Shown here piece by piece: positions 49,443-58,708 of a stretch of 64,000 nucleotides of DNA (its first letter is position 1; each line of letters starts with the position of its first letter). Under the pieces are notes generated by a model that did not search any database, was not told the DNA's origin, and saw nothing but the letters and a program-made list of their open reading frames with translations. A program made the translations under genes and the position numbers. This DNA comes from Blastocatellia bacterium (GTDB lineage Bacteria; Acidobacteriota; Blastocatellia; HR10; J050): assembly GCA_025054955.1 (NCBI GenBank), contig JANWZE010000062.1, positions 40,673 to 104,672 on the forward strand. Reading direction: 5' to 3'.

Positions 49443-50457
49443 GAGTGAGTCTCCGTTTAATGGCTTGGCGAACTTCATCCTCAGATACGTTGATGTAATC
49501 ATCCTCACGCTCACGTCGGTAGTAGGCACGGGCTGATCTGCGCTCTTCTCGCACGATCACATCCTCAGGAGAGAATGGACCATTACGACGAGCGAGCGTC
49601 GGGCCAAAAATAGCCACAACCGGCGTGCCACGCGCTGCCGCCAGGTGCATCGGCCCGGTATCTCCTCCAACAAACAATGTGGCGCGATCAGCCAGTGCTG
49701 CCAGTTGCTTCAACGTGCAACACAAAGGAATAGCCGATTCCCCACACCGCGCGACCACTTCTTGCGCCAGCGCCTGTTCGTCGGGCGCGTGAGTCACTAT
49801 TGAGGCAAGCCCGTATGCCTCGTAAAGAAACGTTCCAATGGCGGCATAACCGGCTGGCGACCATCGCTTCCCTTTCCACGCGCCGCCCGGATTGAGGATA
49901 GCAAATTCCTTTATGCCATGCGTGCGTAGTCTATTTTCAACCCATTGTCGGTCCTCATCCGGAATGTGCATGGGGAATTCGTATGGCCCTTCGTGCGCGG
50001 CTCCCAACCAACGCACCAGTTGCAAATTCTTTTCGATCACATGAACATCATCCGACGCAGGCACTTGATCGGTCAGGAACATCAAGCTGAGCTTTTCCCG
50101 CAAACAGGCTGTCTCAAATCCAACGCGTTGCCGCGCGCCGGACAGATACAGCACCAATCCCGATTTGATCAAGCCCTGAAAGTCGAGCCCAATGTCAAAC
50201 CGATGCGCCCTCATCTGTTGAAAGCACGTCACGACCTCCGACCAAACGCTCGGCGAATGCCACTGACGTCGCCACCGGCCTGTATCCAGCTCGATCAGCC
50301 GGTTCAGTAGCGGATTCTGGCGTAGCAGTTGCGCTGATGAACGCTCCACCACCCAGGTGATGTCCGCATCAGGGAACTGACGCCGCAATGCAGCCACTGC
50401 TGGCAACGTATGAATAACATCGCCAATTGAACTGAGTTTGACAATCACCAGTTTCAT
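49384..50457 (-). CDS. waaC: Lipopolysaccharide heptosyltransferase I (GT9)
   Basis: 357 residues from ATG 50457. It begins MKLVIVKLSSIGDVIHTLPAV, the WaaC hallmark, and has FAILNPGGAWKGKRWSP and a FVGGDTGPMHLAAARGTPVVAIFGPT donor-binding segment of the ADP-heptose GT-B fold. It adds the first heptose to Kdo of the LPS core. The C-terminal tail (about 30 basic residues, VSQFGSHRLAQIVATPSR) is less conserved. No ribosome site is plain. The next gene, the methyltransferase-DUF3108 fusion, overlaps its end. Confidence 0.9.
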   Translation of the reverse strand: MKLVIVKLSSIGDVIHTLPAVAALRRQFPDADITWVVERSSAQLLRQNPLLNRLIELDTGRWRRQWHSPSVWSEVVTCFQQMRAHRFDIGLDFQGLIKSGLVLYLSGARQRVGFETACLREKLSLMFLTDQVPASDDVHVIEKNLQLVRWLGAAHEGPYEFPMHIPDEDRQWVENRLRTHGIKEFAILNPGGAWKGKRWSPAGYAAIGTFLYEAYGLASIVTHAPDEQALAQEVVARCGESAIPLCCTLKQLAALADRATLFVGGDTGPMHLAAARGTPVVAIFGPTLARRNGPFSPEDVIVREERRSARAYYRREREDDYINVSEDEVRQAIKRRLTRVSQFGSHRLAQIVATPSR

Positions 50458-50621
50458 GATTCACGCATGATGAATGCTGCTCTCAGTCGTTCCTTCCATA
50501 TCAGCGCTCGGCTTGAACCGTGGCTGATTGTAGATGCTCATTCGCTCTGATTGGTAGCCTGTCATTGCAACTTCCTACTAACATCACGCATGGCGTGAGG
50601 CCGCCACTGTGGGTTCATCAA

Positions 50622-51695
50622 TTATCCAGCGCAATCCGCGGCACGGTTGACCGTCGCCGCGTCCAAAATAGCAGTCGCCGGTGTGAGTACATCATTGATG
50701 GTGATGCGCGTCATGCAACGATGGTCAATTGGGCACTCGCGTAACATACAAGGGGCGCAGCCCACCGGCTGACGAACCACCGTTGCACACTCGGCCAACG
50801 GGCGCGTTGCCCAGTACTCAGTTGGGCCAAAAATCACCAGCGTCGGCACACCGATGGCAGCAGCCAAGTGCGCTGGGCCGGTATCATTCGAGATCAACAG
50901 ATCAGCGTAGCTCATCACTGCGAGTAACTGCCTCAATGTCGTCCGACCTGTCAAAATGGTCGGATGGCGCAACATCTGTTGAGCAATCATCTGAGCCAGC
51001 CTGGCTTCTTCCGGAGCGCCGATGATCGCCACATGACTATCGCCTCGACTGAGCAACTGGTCGGCTACAGCAGCGAACCGTTCTGCATGCCACTGCTTGG
51101 CGCGGCTATTGGTCGCGCCGGGATTGATCAGAACCAGCTTATAACTTCGGTCTATTCCATGTTCAGCTAACAAGCGCAATCCTTCCCGGCGCAGTTCTGG
51201 TCGAACCGGAAGATGCACGTTGGGATTCGCACAATCAACGTCTGTGTAACCGACCATCGCACGCTCCAGTTGAGCGACCAAGTTCAAATAATAGATGACT
51301 TGATGGCGAAGGCGAAGCGCAGGATCAACAGGTATCGGGTGGGTTAATAAAAACCCGCGTCCATACGTTTGATAGCCACATCGCAGGGGAACGCGACCAA
51401 GCCATGTCACCAACGCGGCGCGGAACGAATTTTGAAAGAGAATGGCCAGATCAAATGCGCCAGCCCTGATGCTCCGAGCCTGCAAACCGATGGAATCACC
51501 TTGCGCAGGCAGAACGTCATCAACGAGATCGGTTCCCGTGAATAAGTCATGCAGCGATTGCTTTGTCCACATCGTGATCCGAGCCTGCGCAAAGATACGT
51601 CGAACCTCGCGCAGGGCTGGAATTGTCATGACGGCGTCACCGAGCCAGTTTGCTCCACGAATGAGTATGTTCCGCATGGACTGTGGTGACATCAT
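50622..51695 (-). CDS. waaF: Lipopolysaccharide heptosyltransferase II (GT9)
   Basis: 357 residues. The first motif RNILIRGANWLGDAVMTIPALR is typical of WaaF. Further GT9 elements are LVLINPGATNSRAKQW and LLISNDTGPAHLAAAIGVPTLVIFGPT, and CAPCMLRECPIDHRCM is the cysteine-rich segment common in WaaF. It adds the second heptose to the LPS inner core. The start is ATG 51695 or 51692; ATG 51677 is also possible and closer to the usual start, and none has a good ribosome site. It lies 164 nt ahead of waaC. Confidence 0.92.
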   Translation of the reverse strand: MMSPQSMRNILIRGANWLGDAVMTIPALREVRRIFAQARITMWTKQSLHDLFTGTDLVDDVLPAQGDSIGLQARSIRAGAFDLAILFQNSFRAALVTWLGRVPLRCGYQTYGRGFLLTHPIPVDPALRLRHQVIYYLNLVAQLERAMVGYTDVDCANPNVHLPVRPELRREGLRLLAEHGIDRSYKLVLINPGATNSRAKQWHAERFAAVADQLLSRGDSHVAIIGAPEEARLAQMIAQQMLRHPTILTGRTTLRQLLAVMSYADLLISNDTGPAHLAAAIGVPTLVIFGPTEYWATRPLAECATVVRQPVGCAPCMLRECPIDHRCMTRITINDVLTPATAILDAATVNRAADCAG

Positions 51696-51936
51696 TTCGC
51701 AAACAACTCTCTAATTGTGATTGCCAGATGGTAGCATAAGCCCCCTGGATAAGAAACGCGGCCTCCTCGTTTCATAGCCACCTCTGCCACTGATTCATGC
51801 TCTCTTGCCTGAGGGTTGCAACTGAGGGTCCAAGAGGTCGGCTGCATGAATTTTCACCAGACATTGCATCCCGCCAGAAAAGACGACACAATTAGCGGCC
51901 AACCATGACGCCAGTACCGCTTCAGGAGGAATAATC

Positions 51937-53226
51937 ATGACGAAAGAGACGCTGAGTGTGACCGACAATCGCACGGGGAAAGTCTATGAGATTCCCATCT
52001 CACAGGGCACCATTCAAGCAATGGACCTGCGCCAGATTAAGACGTCCGAACGAGACTTCGGATTGATGACGTACGACCTCGGTTACACCAATACGGCATC
52101 GTGCAAAAGCGCTATCACCTACATTGATGGTGAAGCAGGAATTCTCTGGTATCGCGGCTATCCGATCGAAGAGTTGGCCGAAAAAAGCACGTTTTTGGAG
52201 ACAGCCTATCTGATTCTGTACGGTGAGCTGCCAACGAAATCACAACTGGATGAGTGGACCTGGAATATCACCCATCACACGTTTGTCCATGAGAACATCA
52301 AAAAATTCATTGATGGGTTCCATTACGACGCCCACCCAATGGGCATCCTGGTCAGCACCGTGGCGGCGCTTTCGACGTTTTATCCTGACTCCAAGGACCT
52401 GTTCAATGCCCAGTCCCGACGCAAACAAACCTATCGTTTGATCGCGAAGATGCCGACCATTGCAGCGTTTGCCTATCGCCATAGTCTGGGTATGCCGTAT
52501 GTCTATCCGGACAACGACCTGTCATACACGGGCAATTTCCTAAACATGCTGTTCAAGACCACTGAACTCAAGTATGTCCCGAATCCGGTGCTGGAGCGAG
52601 CCCTCGATATTTTGTTCATCCTGCATGCAGACCACGAGCAGAACTGTAGCACCAGCACGATGCGCATGGTTGGCAGCTCACACGCCGACCCATATTGCTG
52701 CACAGCAGCGGCGACGGCTGCCTTGTATGGGCCTCGACACGGTGGCGCCAATGAGCAAGTGCTGCGCATGCTGGAAAAGATCGGCACCAAAGAGAACGTG
52801 CCGGCGTTCATCGAAAGCGTCAAACGAGGCGAAGGGCGATTGATGGGATTTGGCCATCGTGTCTACAAAAACTACGATCCACGGGCGCGCATCATCAAAC
52901 AGATCGCCTATGAGGTCTTTGAGGTCACCGGTAAAAATCCGCTGATTGATCTGGCGTTGGAACTGGAACGCATCGCCCTGGAAGATGAGTACTTCATCAA
53001 ACGAAAACTTTATCCGAACGTGGATTTTTATTCGGGGATCATCTATCAGGCGATGGGCTTTCCATTGACGATGTTCCCCGTCCTGTTTGCAATACCCAGA
53101 ACTGTCGGATGGATTGCTCAATGGGAAGAGATGTTGCTGGATCAAGATCAAAAGATCGCGCGGCCGCGTCAAGTCTACATCGGCCCTGGCCTACGACATC
53201 ACATCCCGATTGAGCAACGAAGCTGA
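51937..53226 (+). CDS. gltA: Citrate synthase (type II)
   Basis: 429 residues from ATG 51937, with a CAGGAGGA site. It condenses oxaloacetate and acetyl-CoA into citrate as the first step of the TCA cycle. Recognisable are the N-terminal beta domain of the hexameric type (LSVTDNRTGKVYEIPI), HADHEQNCSTSTMRMVGSS (catalytic His), GPRHGGANEQVL (substrate His) and MGFGHRVYKNYDPRA with the conserved Asp nearby (YPNVDFYSG). The length is standard. The last 32 nt before the stop are repeated 51 bp downstream in the same frame. A tRNA-Val gene follows. Confidence 0.97.
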   Translation: MTKETLSVTDNRTGKVYEIPISQGTIQAMDLRQIKTSERDFGLMTYDLGYTNTASCKSAITYIDGEAGILWYRGYPIEELAEKSTFLETAYLILYGELPTKSQLDEWTWNITHHTFVHENIKKFIDGFHYDAHPMGILVSTVAALSTFYPDSKDLFNAQSRRKQTYRLIAKMPTIAAFAYRHSLGMPYVYPDNDLSYTGNFLNMLFKTTELKYVPNPVLERALDILFILHADHEQNCSTSTMRMVGSSHADPYCCTAAATAALYGPRHGGANEQVLRMLEKIGTKENVPAFIESVKRGEGRLMGFGHRVYKNYDPRARIIKQIAYEVFEVTGKNPLIDLALELERIALEDEYFIKRKLYPNVDFYSGIIYQAMGFPLTMFPVLFAIPRTVGWIAQWEEMLLDQDQKIARPRQVYIGPGLRHHIPIEQRS

Positions 53227-53270
53227 CGTTTCGGTCATGGCCTACAACATCACATCCCGATTGAGCAACG
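53188..53270. repeat. Direct repeat of the gltA 3' end
   Basis: 32-nt copies at 53188-53219 and 53239-53270 match at 31 of 32 positions. The 51-bp offset (17 codons) keeps the frame: after the TGA, the sequence would encode RFGHGLQHHIPIEQRG and another TGA, nearly the same tail as the real protein. Confidence 0.95.
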
Positions 53271-53321
53271 GGGTTGAGTTTGACGATGACAGTCTGCTAT
53301 GATAGCCGCCCTGATGACGGT

Positions 53322-53397
53322 GGGCTGTTGGCTCAGGTGGTAGAGCGCCTCGTTCACACCGAGGAGGTCAGTGGTTCAAGTCCACTACAGCCCACCA
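53322..53397 (+). tRNA. tRNA-Val, anticodon CAC
   Basis: 76 nt with the full cloverleaf: acceptor GGGCTGT/ACAGCCC, D arm GCTCAGGTGGTAGAGC, anticodon arm CCTCG-TTCACAC-CGAGG, T arm GTGG-TTCAAGT-CCAC. The CAC anticodon reads GTG (Val), and the CCA end (53395-53397) is encoded. It stands between gltA and the WecA-like gene. Confidence 0.97.
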
Positions 53398-53440
53398 TGG
53401 TTACGTGGCCGTTCCTGTTGGTTTCGCTGGCACGCGACTC

Positions 53441-54997
53441 ATGAAGACCTACATCAGTCTGTTCGTGCTTGCTGCTGCACTGGCATATCTTCTGACGCCG
53501 CTGGTAATTCGCTTTGCAGTGGCGCAAAACCTGCTGGATCAACCTGACAACACCCGTCGCCACCATCCGCGGCCTGTGCCACGACTTGGCGGGATAGCCA
53601 TCTATATCGCGTTTGTCCTCACATTAGCCTCACTGTTTCTCGTTCACAACATGCTCAGCTTGAGTTTCCAGATGAGGCTGCTGGAAGTGGGCAAGCTGCT
53701 GCTGCCGTGCACCATCATCTTGCTGCTGGGCATCTACGATGACATTCGCGGCGCCAATGCGCCGATTAAATTTGGCGTTCAAATTGCGGCTTCGCTCTTG
53801 CTGTATGCGTTAGGATTTCGCATCACTGAAATCTGGCAGCCTTTCGGCGGTATCATCTCACTGGGCATGCTTGATCTACCTGTGACGATCCTCTGGCTGG
53901 TCGGCATTAGCAATGCGTTCAATCTGATTGACGGACTGGATGGGCTGTCGGCAGGCGCGGCCCTGTTTGCCTTGTTGACTGTTTCCATTGCGGCGCTCAT
54001 TTATGGACATCCGATGATTGTCATCCTGGCCATATCTTTGGCTGGGGCGACGCTTGGATTCTTACGATACAACTTTGCTCCAGCACGAATCTTCATGGGC
54101 GATTCCGGCAGTCTATTTCTTGGATTCACGCTGGCGGCGTTGGCCATTGAAGGCTCACAAAAAAGCGCCGCCGCGGTGGCCGTCGCCATTCCCATTGTCT
54201 CGTTTGGCCTGCCCATCGTGGACACATCATGGGCGATCATCCGGCGTTTGTTGAACCGACGACCGATCTTTGATGGCGACCTTGAACACATCCATCACAT
54301 GATGCTCAAGCGTGGCTTCTCAACGCGACAAGCCATCATGCTGCTTTACGGCGTCTCAGCCGGCTTTGGCTTGATCAGCCTTCTGTTTCTCAATCCTCAA
54401 GGAAAGGTCATGGGGCTAGCGCTCTTTGCCATCGGCCTATGCGTCTTCTTTGGCATTCAGCACCTCGGCTATCATGAGGTGCATGAACTCCGCTACGCCT
54501 TCGGTCAAGCGATGCGCCGCCGCCGCGTGTTGGCTCGCAATATCCACTTGCGTCGCACAGCCCATGAGCTGAGTCAAGTGAAAGACCTCGATGGTTTGGT
54601 TGCGGCTTTGCGCCGCTTGCTCGCCTCCAACGACTTCGATCGCGCTCAATTGCGACTGGCTCACACCCGGTGGCAAACAACCTCCAGCTCAGCTACGACG
54701 GACTCATTCGTGCAACTCGAAGACGATGCAATGTGGCTGTGGCATAACCCAGAGACGCCGATGGATGATCTGAGCAATATGTGGATGCTTCAAATTCCGC
54801 TCAGCAACGCTGTCAACCAACGCGTCGGCGACATCACCTTCTACCGACACCTGGAGCGCGAACCACTACAACTGGACACATATCACTTCTGCACACTGCT
54901 CCAGGAGGAACTCAGTCAAACCTTACTCACACTTCGAGAGAACGGTTCGCTTCCTGAACCGACTCAACACACGCAGGCAAAAGCGACTGGTAATTGA
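53441..54997 (+). CDS. Undecaprenyl-phosphate sugar-1-phosphate transferase (WecA/MraY family)
   Basis: 518 residues from ATG 53441; GTG 53405 is in frame but directly follows the tRNA. About 11 membrane segments hold the family motifs: RRHHPRPVPRLGGIAI, LLLGIYDDIRG (DD), NAFNLIDGLDGLSAG, FMGDSGSLFLGF, and the HIHHMMLKRGFS loop. It transfers a sugar phosphate from a UDP-sugar to undecaprenyl phosphate to start O-antigen or another glycan; the WecA/TagO subgroup is the most probable. About 170 soluble residues at the C-terminus, beyond the last membrane segment, are unusual and look like a degenerate regulatory domain. Confidence 0.9.
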   Translation: MKTYISLFVLAAALAYLLTPLVIRFAVAQNLLDQPDNTRRHHPRPVPRLGGIAIYIAFVLTLASLFLVHNMLSLSFQMRLLEVGKLLLPCTIILLLGIYDDIRGANAPIKFGVQIAASLLLYALGFRITEIWQPFGGIISLGMLDLPVTILWLVGISNAFNLIDGLDGLSAGAALFALLTVSIAALIYGHPMIVILAISLAGATLGFLRYNFAPARIFMGDSGSLFLGFTLAALAIEGSQKSAAAVAVAIPIVSFGLPIVDTSWAIIRRLLNRRPIFDGDLEHIHHMMLKRGFSTRQAIMLLYGVSAGFGLISLLFLNPQGKVMGLALFAIGLCVFFGIQHLGYHEVHELRYAFGQAMRRRRVLARNIHLRRTAHELSQVKDLDGLVAALRRLLASNDFDRAQLRLAHTRWQTTSSSATTDSFVQLEDDAMWLWHNPETPMDDLSNMWMLQIPLSNAVNQRVGDITFYRHLEREPLQLDTYHFCTLLQEELSQTLLTLRENGSLPEPTQHTQAKATGN

Positions 54998-55266
54998 TCA
55001 TGTCTGCGTCCGTGGCGTTCAGTTAGGCCGCGCCACCAGCACGACTCTGATGGAGTGCTTATGGGATCAGGCCGCGCGGCTCGACATGTGGGGCACTGAA
55101 ACGGGTTGCCGGCACCGTTCTACTGAATCATACCAATAGTCTGGTGAAAGACCATGTTTGATGAAGCGAAGCGCACTTGGTATAGAGCAGTTTGCCGATT
55201 CATTTACGCTGCGACGCCCACTCTAAGTAGGTGGACAAACGTTCTAGGAGATTTTGAGGGACGGAA

Positions 55267-55337
55267 CGTTTTGGCGTGCGGTGACGTGTCACCGCTTTCC
55301 GGCCAACGCGGCGACACGTCGCAGCACTCCAAAAACG
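55267..55337. repeat. REP/BIME-like pair of palindromic units
   Basis: A unit of form CGTTTTGGCGTGCGGTGACG with continuation TGTCACCGC (55267-55295) meets its inverted near-copy (55308-55337). Each unit also holds its own palindrome, such as GCGGTGACGTGTCACCGC (55278-55295), perfect over 18 bp. The arrangement is that of a bacterial interspersed mosaic element. Confidence 0.7.
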
Positions 55338-55373
55338 CCACGAACTTTTGTCACGTTACTTAGCAGGCATTAG

Positions 55374-55437
55374 AGCGGTTTGTGAGTGGGCTTATCCTGA
55401 GAGCGCACGCCCAGGACAAACTCATTCACAAACCGCT
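55374..55437. repeat. Inverted repeat in the same intergenic region
   Basis: Arms of 15 bp with one mismatch (55374-55388 and 55423-55437), 34 nt apart, and a partial third copy further on. It could be a hairpin that stops transcription from either side. Confidence 0.6.
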
Positions 55438-55661
55438 ATGAACAGAGCAATTGACATTGACGCGATGCCGTATTTCTATTCCCAATTTCGATGCCGACTA
55501 TTTGGGCAGTATCAATCCATGTGCAAACCGCTATAGGCCTCGCTATGCTGTTTGGCTCTGCAAGCGTGCTCATTCCCTCCACAGTTGGCATGGCCTCCGA
55601 CTTTTGGCGATTGAATCGGCTACTTCCTCAACGAGCATGAAGCGCCACTGGCGACACGCCA

Positions 55662-58661
55662 TCAGAAGGTTCGTCCGATGCTAAAGCGGAATGCCGTGCG
55701 TTCTTCACGGAAAATTTGATCCGGTCGAGGGACGACGCGGGCATTGGGGTTATAGGCATAAATCAGGCGAAATGGCACATTGACAACTGGCATCAGCACG
55801 CGGAATTCGACGCCGACAGAAGCGCGGTAATTGTCAATACCCTTCCATCCCGATTCGGATTGTGAAAGAAAAATCGTATCGGTTGTTTGTCCCAAGGCGC
55901 GAATAAAGACAGACGTATAGCCTTCAGGCAGGATGCCGCCGGGGGTACCCTGTACCAAGCGGGCGAATTCGACTTCCTCCTGGGTTGCCAATCGTCCATC
56001 TGGATTGATGACGATGCCGCCGCCGGGAGCGAATGTCACCGTCGTCAACTGATCGGTATCGAAGGCAAGAAACGGGCTGATGGTGCGCAGCAATGGTTCG
56101 GAAATGATGCGTTGGTCAGCATAGCGGCGCATATTAAACGTCGAGCCAATATCGGCAAACGCCGCTACGGAGACCGGGCCAGCGATGGGAATTCGGTACT
56201 CAGCATTAAATAAAAGCTGCGTATCACCGCCAAGCGGCAGCACGCTCACGTTGGTCAACCGGTTGGTAAACGTGAATGCGCGAATGATTTCATCACGGAT
56301 GAACGGCCCAGAGGCCGGTGGATCGAACTCGCCGAGCACGGGCAAGGTATTGGTCGTCGTCAGCAAATCAATTTCGCTGCCAGGCACGGCCACGACTTGC
56401 GTGGTGGTCAGCCGTTGTTCAATCTGCACGACAGGGGAAATCGAGCGGACATTATAGCCACGGATCGTATCTTCACCACCGAGGAAAAATCGGCTGTAGA
56501 TTGGCGTGCCGCCAACAAAGGCCAGCGAGTTGCTTTCAAATCGCCGACCAAATGGCAGCAAATGGCCGCCCAGGAACCGAAAGCCAAACACGTGCGGCTG
56601 CTGGCGCACCTTCCATGGCATGGCGAAGTAGCGAGTATATTCAAGCGACGGCTGGAACAAATTAACGTCACCGCCCAGGAACCGCCCGCTGAAGCCTAAC
56701 GACAGCGAGAGGCGTTGCCCGCCCACTGGATCAAGATAGCTGCCCTGGAGCGAGTTATAAAACAATGAAGGCACAATGGTGCTGGTGCGAATGTCAGGCT
56801 GACGGAATGTCACCGGAATGTCATTATCGGGATTGTTGTCGGTGTTAACAGGTGGGTCTTTGATCGAGGTTGAATTCCATGAATAGGACAACCCTAATCG
56901 CGTCCAGCGACCGAAGCTGGGCCAGCGTTTGGTGATGGTGGTCATCGGCGTGCTGGTGAAGACTTGGAAGCCGGAGCTTTGCTCGGTGAATAACGAATCC
57001 TCATCCAGCGCAAACCCGAACAATCCACCTGCCGCTACCGCGCCGAGGCCGCCGCCAAAGAAGTCATAACTGCGGGTGAAGACGCTGAAGCCGGCGGAAA
57101 TGTTTTTGTCAAAGACATAAGGCTCAGTGAACGAAAACAGGAAGTACTTTTGACGATTGCCGGCGGCGAAACTGAACGAGAGCGACTCGCCATAGCCAAA
57201 GAGATTATTGGTTGAATACTCCAGTCCGATGAAACTGCCGCCAATGCCGCTGGCGCCGCCGGTGAATTGAATCTGGTTGCGTCCCTTTTCTTTGACTTTC
57301 AAATCAATGTCCAGCAAGCCGGTTCGATCATTCGGCTTGAGTGTGGCGTCGCTTTCTTTGATTTCCTCGAAGAAGCCCAGTTGGTTGAGCTTTTGAATGC
57401 TGAATTTCCACAAGGCTTGATCGAAGATTTCACCTTCAGCGACCAGCAGCTCGCGACGCAACACCTTATCGCGCGTGTTGGTGTTGCCGATGAATTCGAC
57501 AAAGTTCAACGTGTACTGTCGTCCTTCCTCAATGGTGATGGTGAAATCAGCGATTCCTTTGGTCGGATCGTTCGGGTCTTCTTTGAGGTCTTGGCTGGGA
57601 TTGGCGACCATCTGGATATAGCCGAGGCGACCATACAGGTCTTTGAGACTCTCGTAGACGCCCTTCTGAATGATCGTCGAGCGAACGATATCGCCGGTCT
57701 TGATGCCGATGATGGCTTTGATTTGATCATCGCTGAAGACGGTATTGCCTTCGACCTCGATTTTACCAAACCGGAACTGTCGCCCTTCGGAGACCGGCAC
57801 GACGATCTTCAGTCCATCATCAGGCGGGCAGATAAACGGGATGCGAAAGGGCAGCAAGCGGTCGCGATGGATCATTTCCACTCGGGGTTCTCCAATCTGC
57901 GCCTCCAAATACCCGCGATCCTTGAAAGCAAAGAAATCAACTCGTCGCATATCATCCTCGAAAGCTTCAGGATGATAAATATCCCGCGAGGTGAACCGCG
58001 TCACCAAGCCGGCTTGTCGGACATTTTTCATCGGCTTGCGAAGTTCATCATCAGTGAAGACGCGGTTGCCTTCAAAGTCAATCTCCAGCACGCGCACACG
58101 AGGTCCTTCCTTGATACGGAAGGTCACGCCAACGGCTGCGGCTGACAGCTCTTCGACTTCCAGTTCGACTGTCGCATCAGGATGCCCCTTCTCTGACAGA
58201 TAATTTTTAATCACACGTCTGGCCACCTGTCCTTTGGCCGGGTCCCACATCTCTTCTTTTGAGACGCCGACGCGCCGTTCACGAAATCGCGTCAGCATAT
58301 CGCTTTCCGTCACCGATTTAAGTCCCTGGAACTGCAAATCACGAATGATTGGATTTTCCTTCACGCGAAAGATGACGATCTTGCCGCCCTGCTCGCCGTC
58401 TTGCACAGCCACTTCGATGTCGCTAAAGAGATTCTGTGCCCAGAGGCTTTTCAGGTCGCGCTCCAGTTGCGCCGGATTATACAAGTCACCTTCGCGCGTC
58501 TGAATGTAGTAGAGAATGGTTTCGCGTGGAAAGCGCCGGTTGCCCTCGATTCGCACGCTCTCAACGAGCACTGCAGTTTGCCCGAACACTAACGTTGGCG
58601 CTAACAACATGAACAAACCAAGTATTGTTAGTCCAGCCATGATCCCTCGCTGCTGTCTCAT
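55662..58661 (-). CDS. bamA: Outer-membrane protein assembly factor BamA
   Basis: 999 residues if started at ATG 58661; ATG 58685 and ATG 58640 also fit, and no ribosome site decides. The signal peptide ends at FGQ. Five POTRA domains span about 30-440 (for example VESVRIEGNRRFPRETILYYI, IRDLQFQGLKSVTESDML, VRVLEIDFEGNRVFTDDEL, FGKIEVEGNTVFSDDQI, LNFVEFIGNTNTRDKVL), and the 16-strand Omp85 barrel ends with aromatic FRFSIGRTF. GGEDTIRGYNVR is the conserved L6 loop (VRGF/Y type). It is longer than the E. coli protein because of barrel-loop insertions. It is the last gene of the lolC-lolD-clpC-bamA unit. Confidence 0.96.
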   Translation of the reverse strand: MRQQRGIMAGLTILGLFMLLAPTLVFGQTAVLVESVRIEGNRRFPRETILYYIQTREGDLYNPAQLERDLKSLWAQNLFSDIEVAVQDGEQGGKIVIFRVKENPIIRDLQFQGLKSVTESDMLTRFRERRVGVSKEEMWDPAKGQVARRVIKNYLSEKGHPDATVELEVEELSAAAVGVTFRIKEGPRVRVLEIDFEGNRVFTDDELRKPMKNVRQAGLVTRFTSRDIYHPEAFEDDMRRVDFFAFKDRGYLEAQIGEPRVEMIHRDRLLPFRIPFICPPDDGLKIVVPVSEGRQFRFGKIEVEGNTVFSDDQIKAIIGIKTGDIVRSTIIQKGVYESLKDLYGRLGYIQMVANPSQDLKEDPNDPTKGIADFTITIEEGRQYTLNFVEFIGNTNTRDKVLRRELLVAEGEIFDQALWKFSIQKLNQLGFFEEIKESDATLKPNDRTGLLDIDLKVKEKGRNQIQFTGGASGIGGSFIGLEYSTNNLFGYGESLSFSFAAGNRQKYFLFSFTEPYVFDKNISAGFSVFTRSYDFFGGGLGAVAAGGLFGFALDEDSLFTEQSSGFQVFTSTPMTTITKRWPSFGRWTRLGLSYSWNSTSIKDPPVNTDNNPDNDIPVTFRQPDIRTSTIVPSLFYNSLQGSYLDPVGGQRLSLSLGFSGRFLGGDVNLFQPSLEYTRYFAMPWKVRQQPHVFGFRFLGGHLLPFGRRFESNSLAFVGGTPIYSRFFLGGEDTIRGYNVRSISPVVQIEQRLTTTQVVAVPGSEIDLLTTTNTLPVLGEFDPPASGPFIRDEIIRAFTFTNRLTNVSVLPLGGDTQLLFNAEYRIPIAGPVSVAAFADIGSTFNMRRYADQRIISEPLLRTISPFLAFDTDQLTTVTFAPGGGIVINPDGRLATQEEVEFARLVQGTPGGILPEGYTSVFIRALGQTTDTIFLSQSESGWKGIDNYRASVGVEFRVLMPVVNVPFRLIYAYNPNARVVPRPDQIFREERTAFRFSIGRTF

Positions 58662-58708
58662 AACGGCTTTTACTGTTCTCCACATGCACTGTATCGGGGG
58701 CAAACAGG

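Larger units (their letters stand above)
54998..55661. other. 664-nt intergenic region between converging genes
   Basis: No gene is supported; the short open frames have no domain or ribosome site. It holds the paired palindromic element at 55267-55337 and a 15-bp inverted repeat, AGCGGTTTGTGAGTG (55374-55388) with CATTCACAAACCGCT (55423-55437), one mismatch, plus a third partial copy (CAAACCGCTAT) near 55525-55536. Confidence 0.6.

Noticed and set aside
53322..53397. tRNA as an integration site of a mobile element
   Set aside because: No integrase, no repeated tRNA end and no foreign genes are found in the neighbourhood; the short repeat nearby belongs to gltA.
55154..55363. Short plus-strand open frame in the gene-free gap
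   Set aside because: It overlaps the palindromic repeat element and has no ribosome site or domain.
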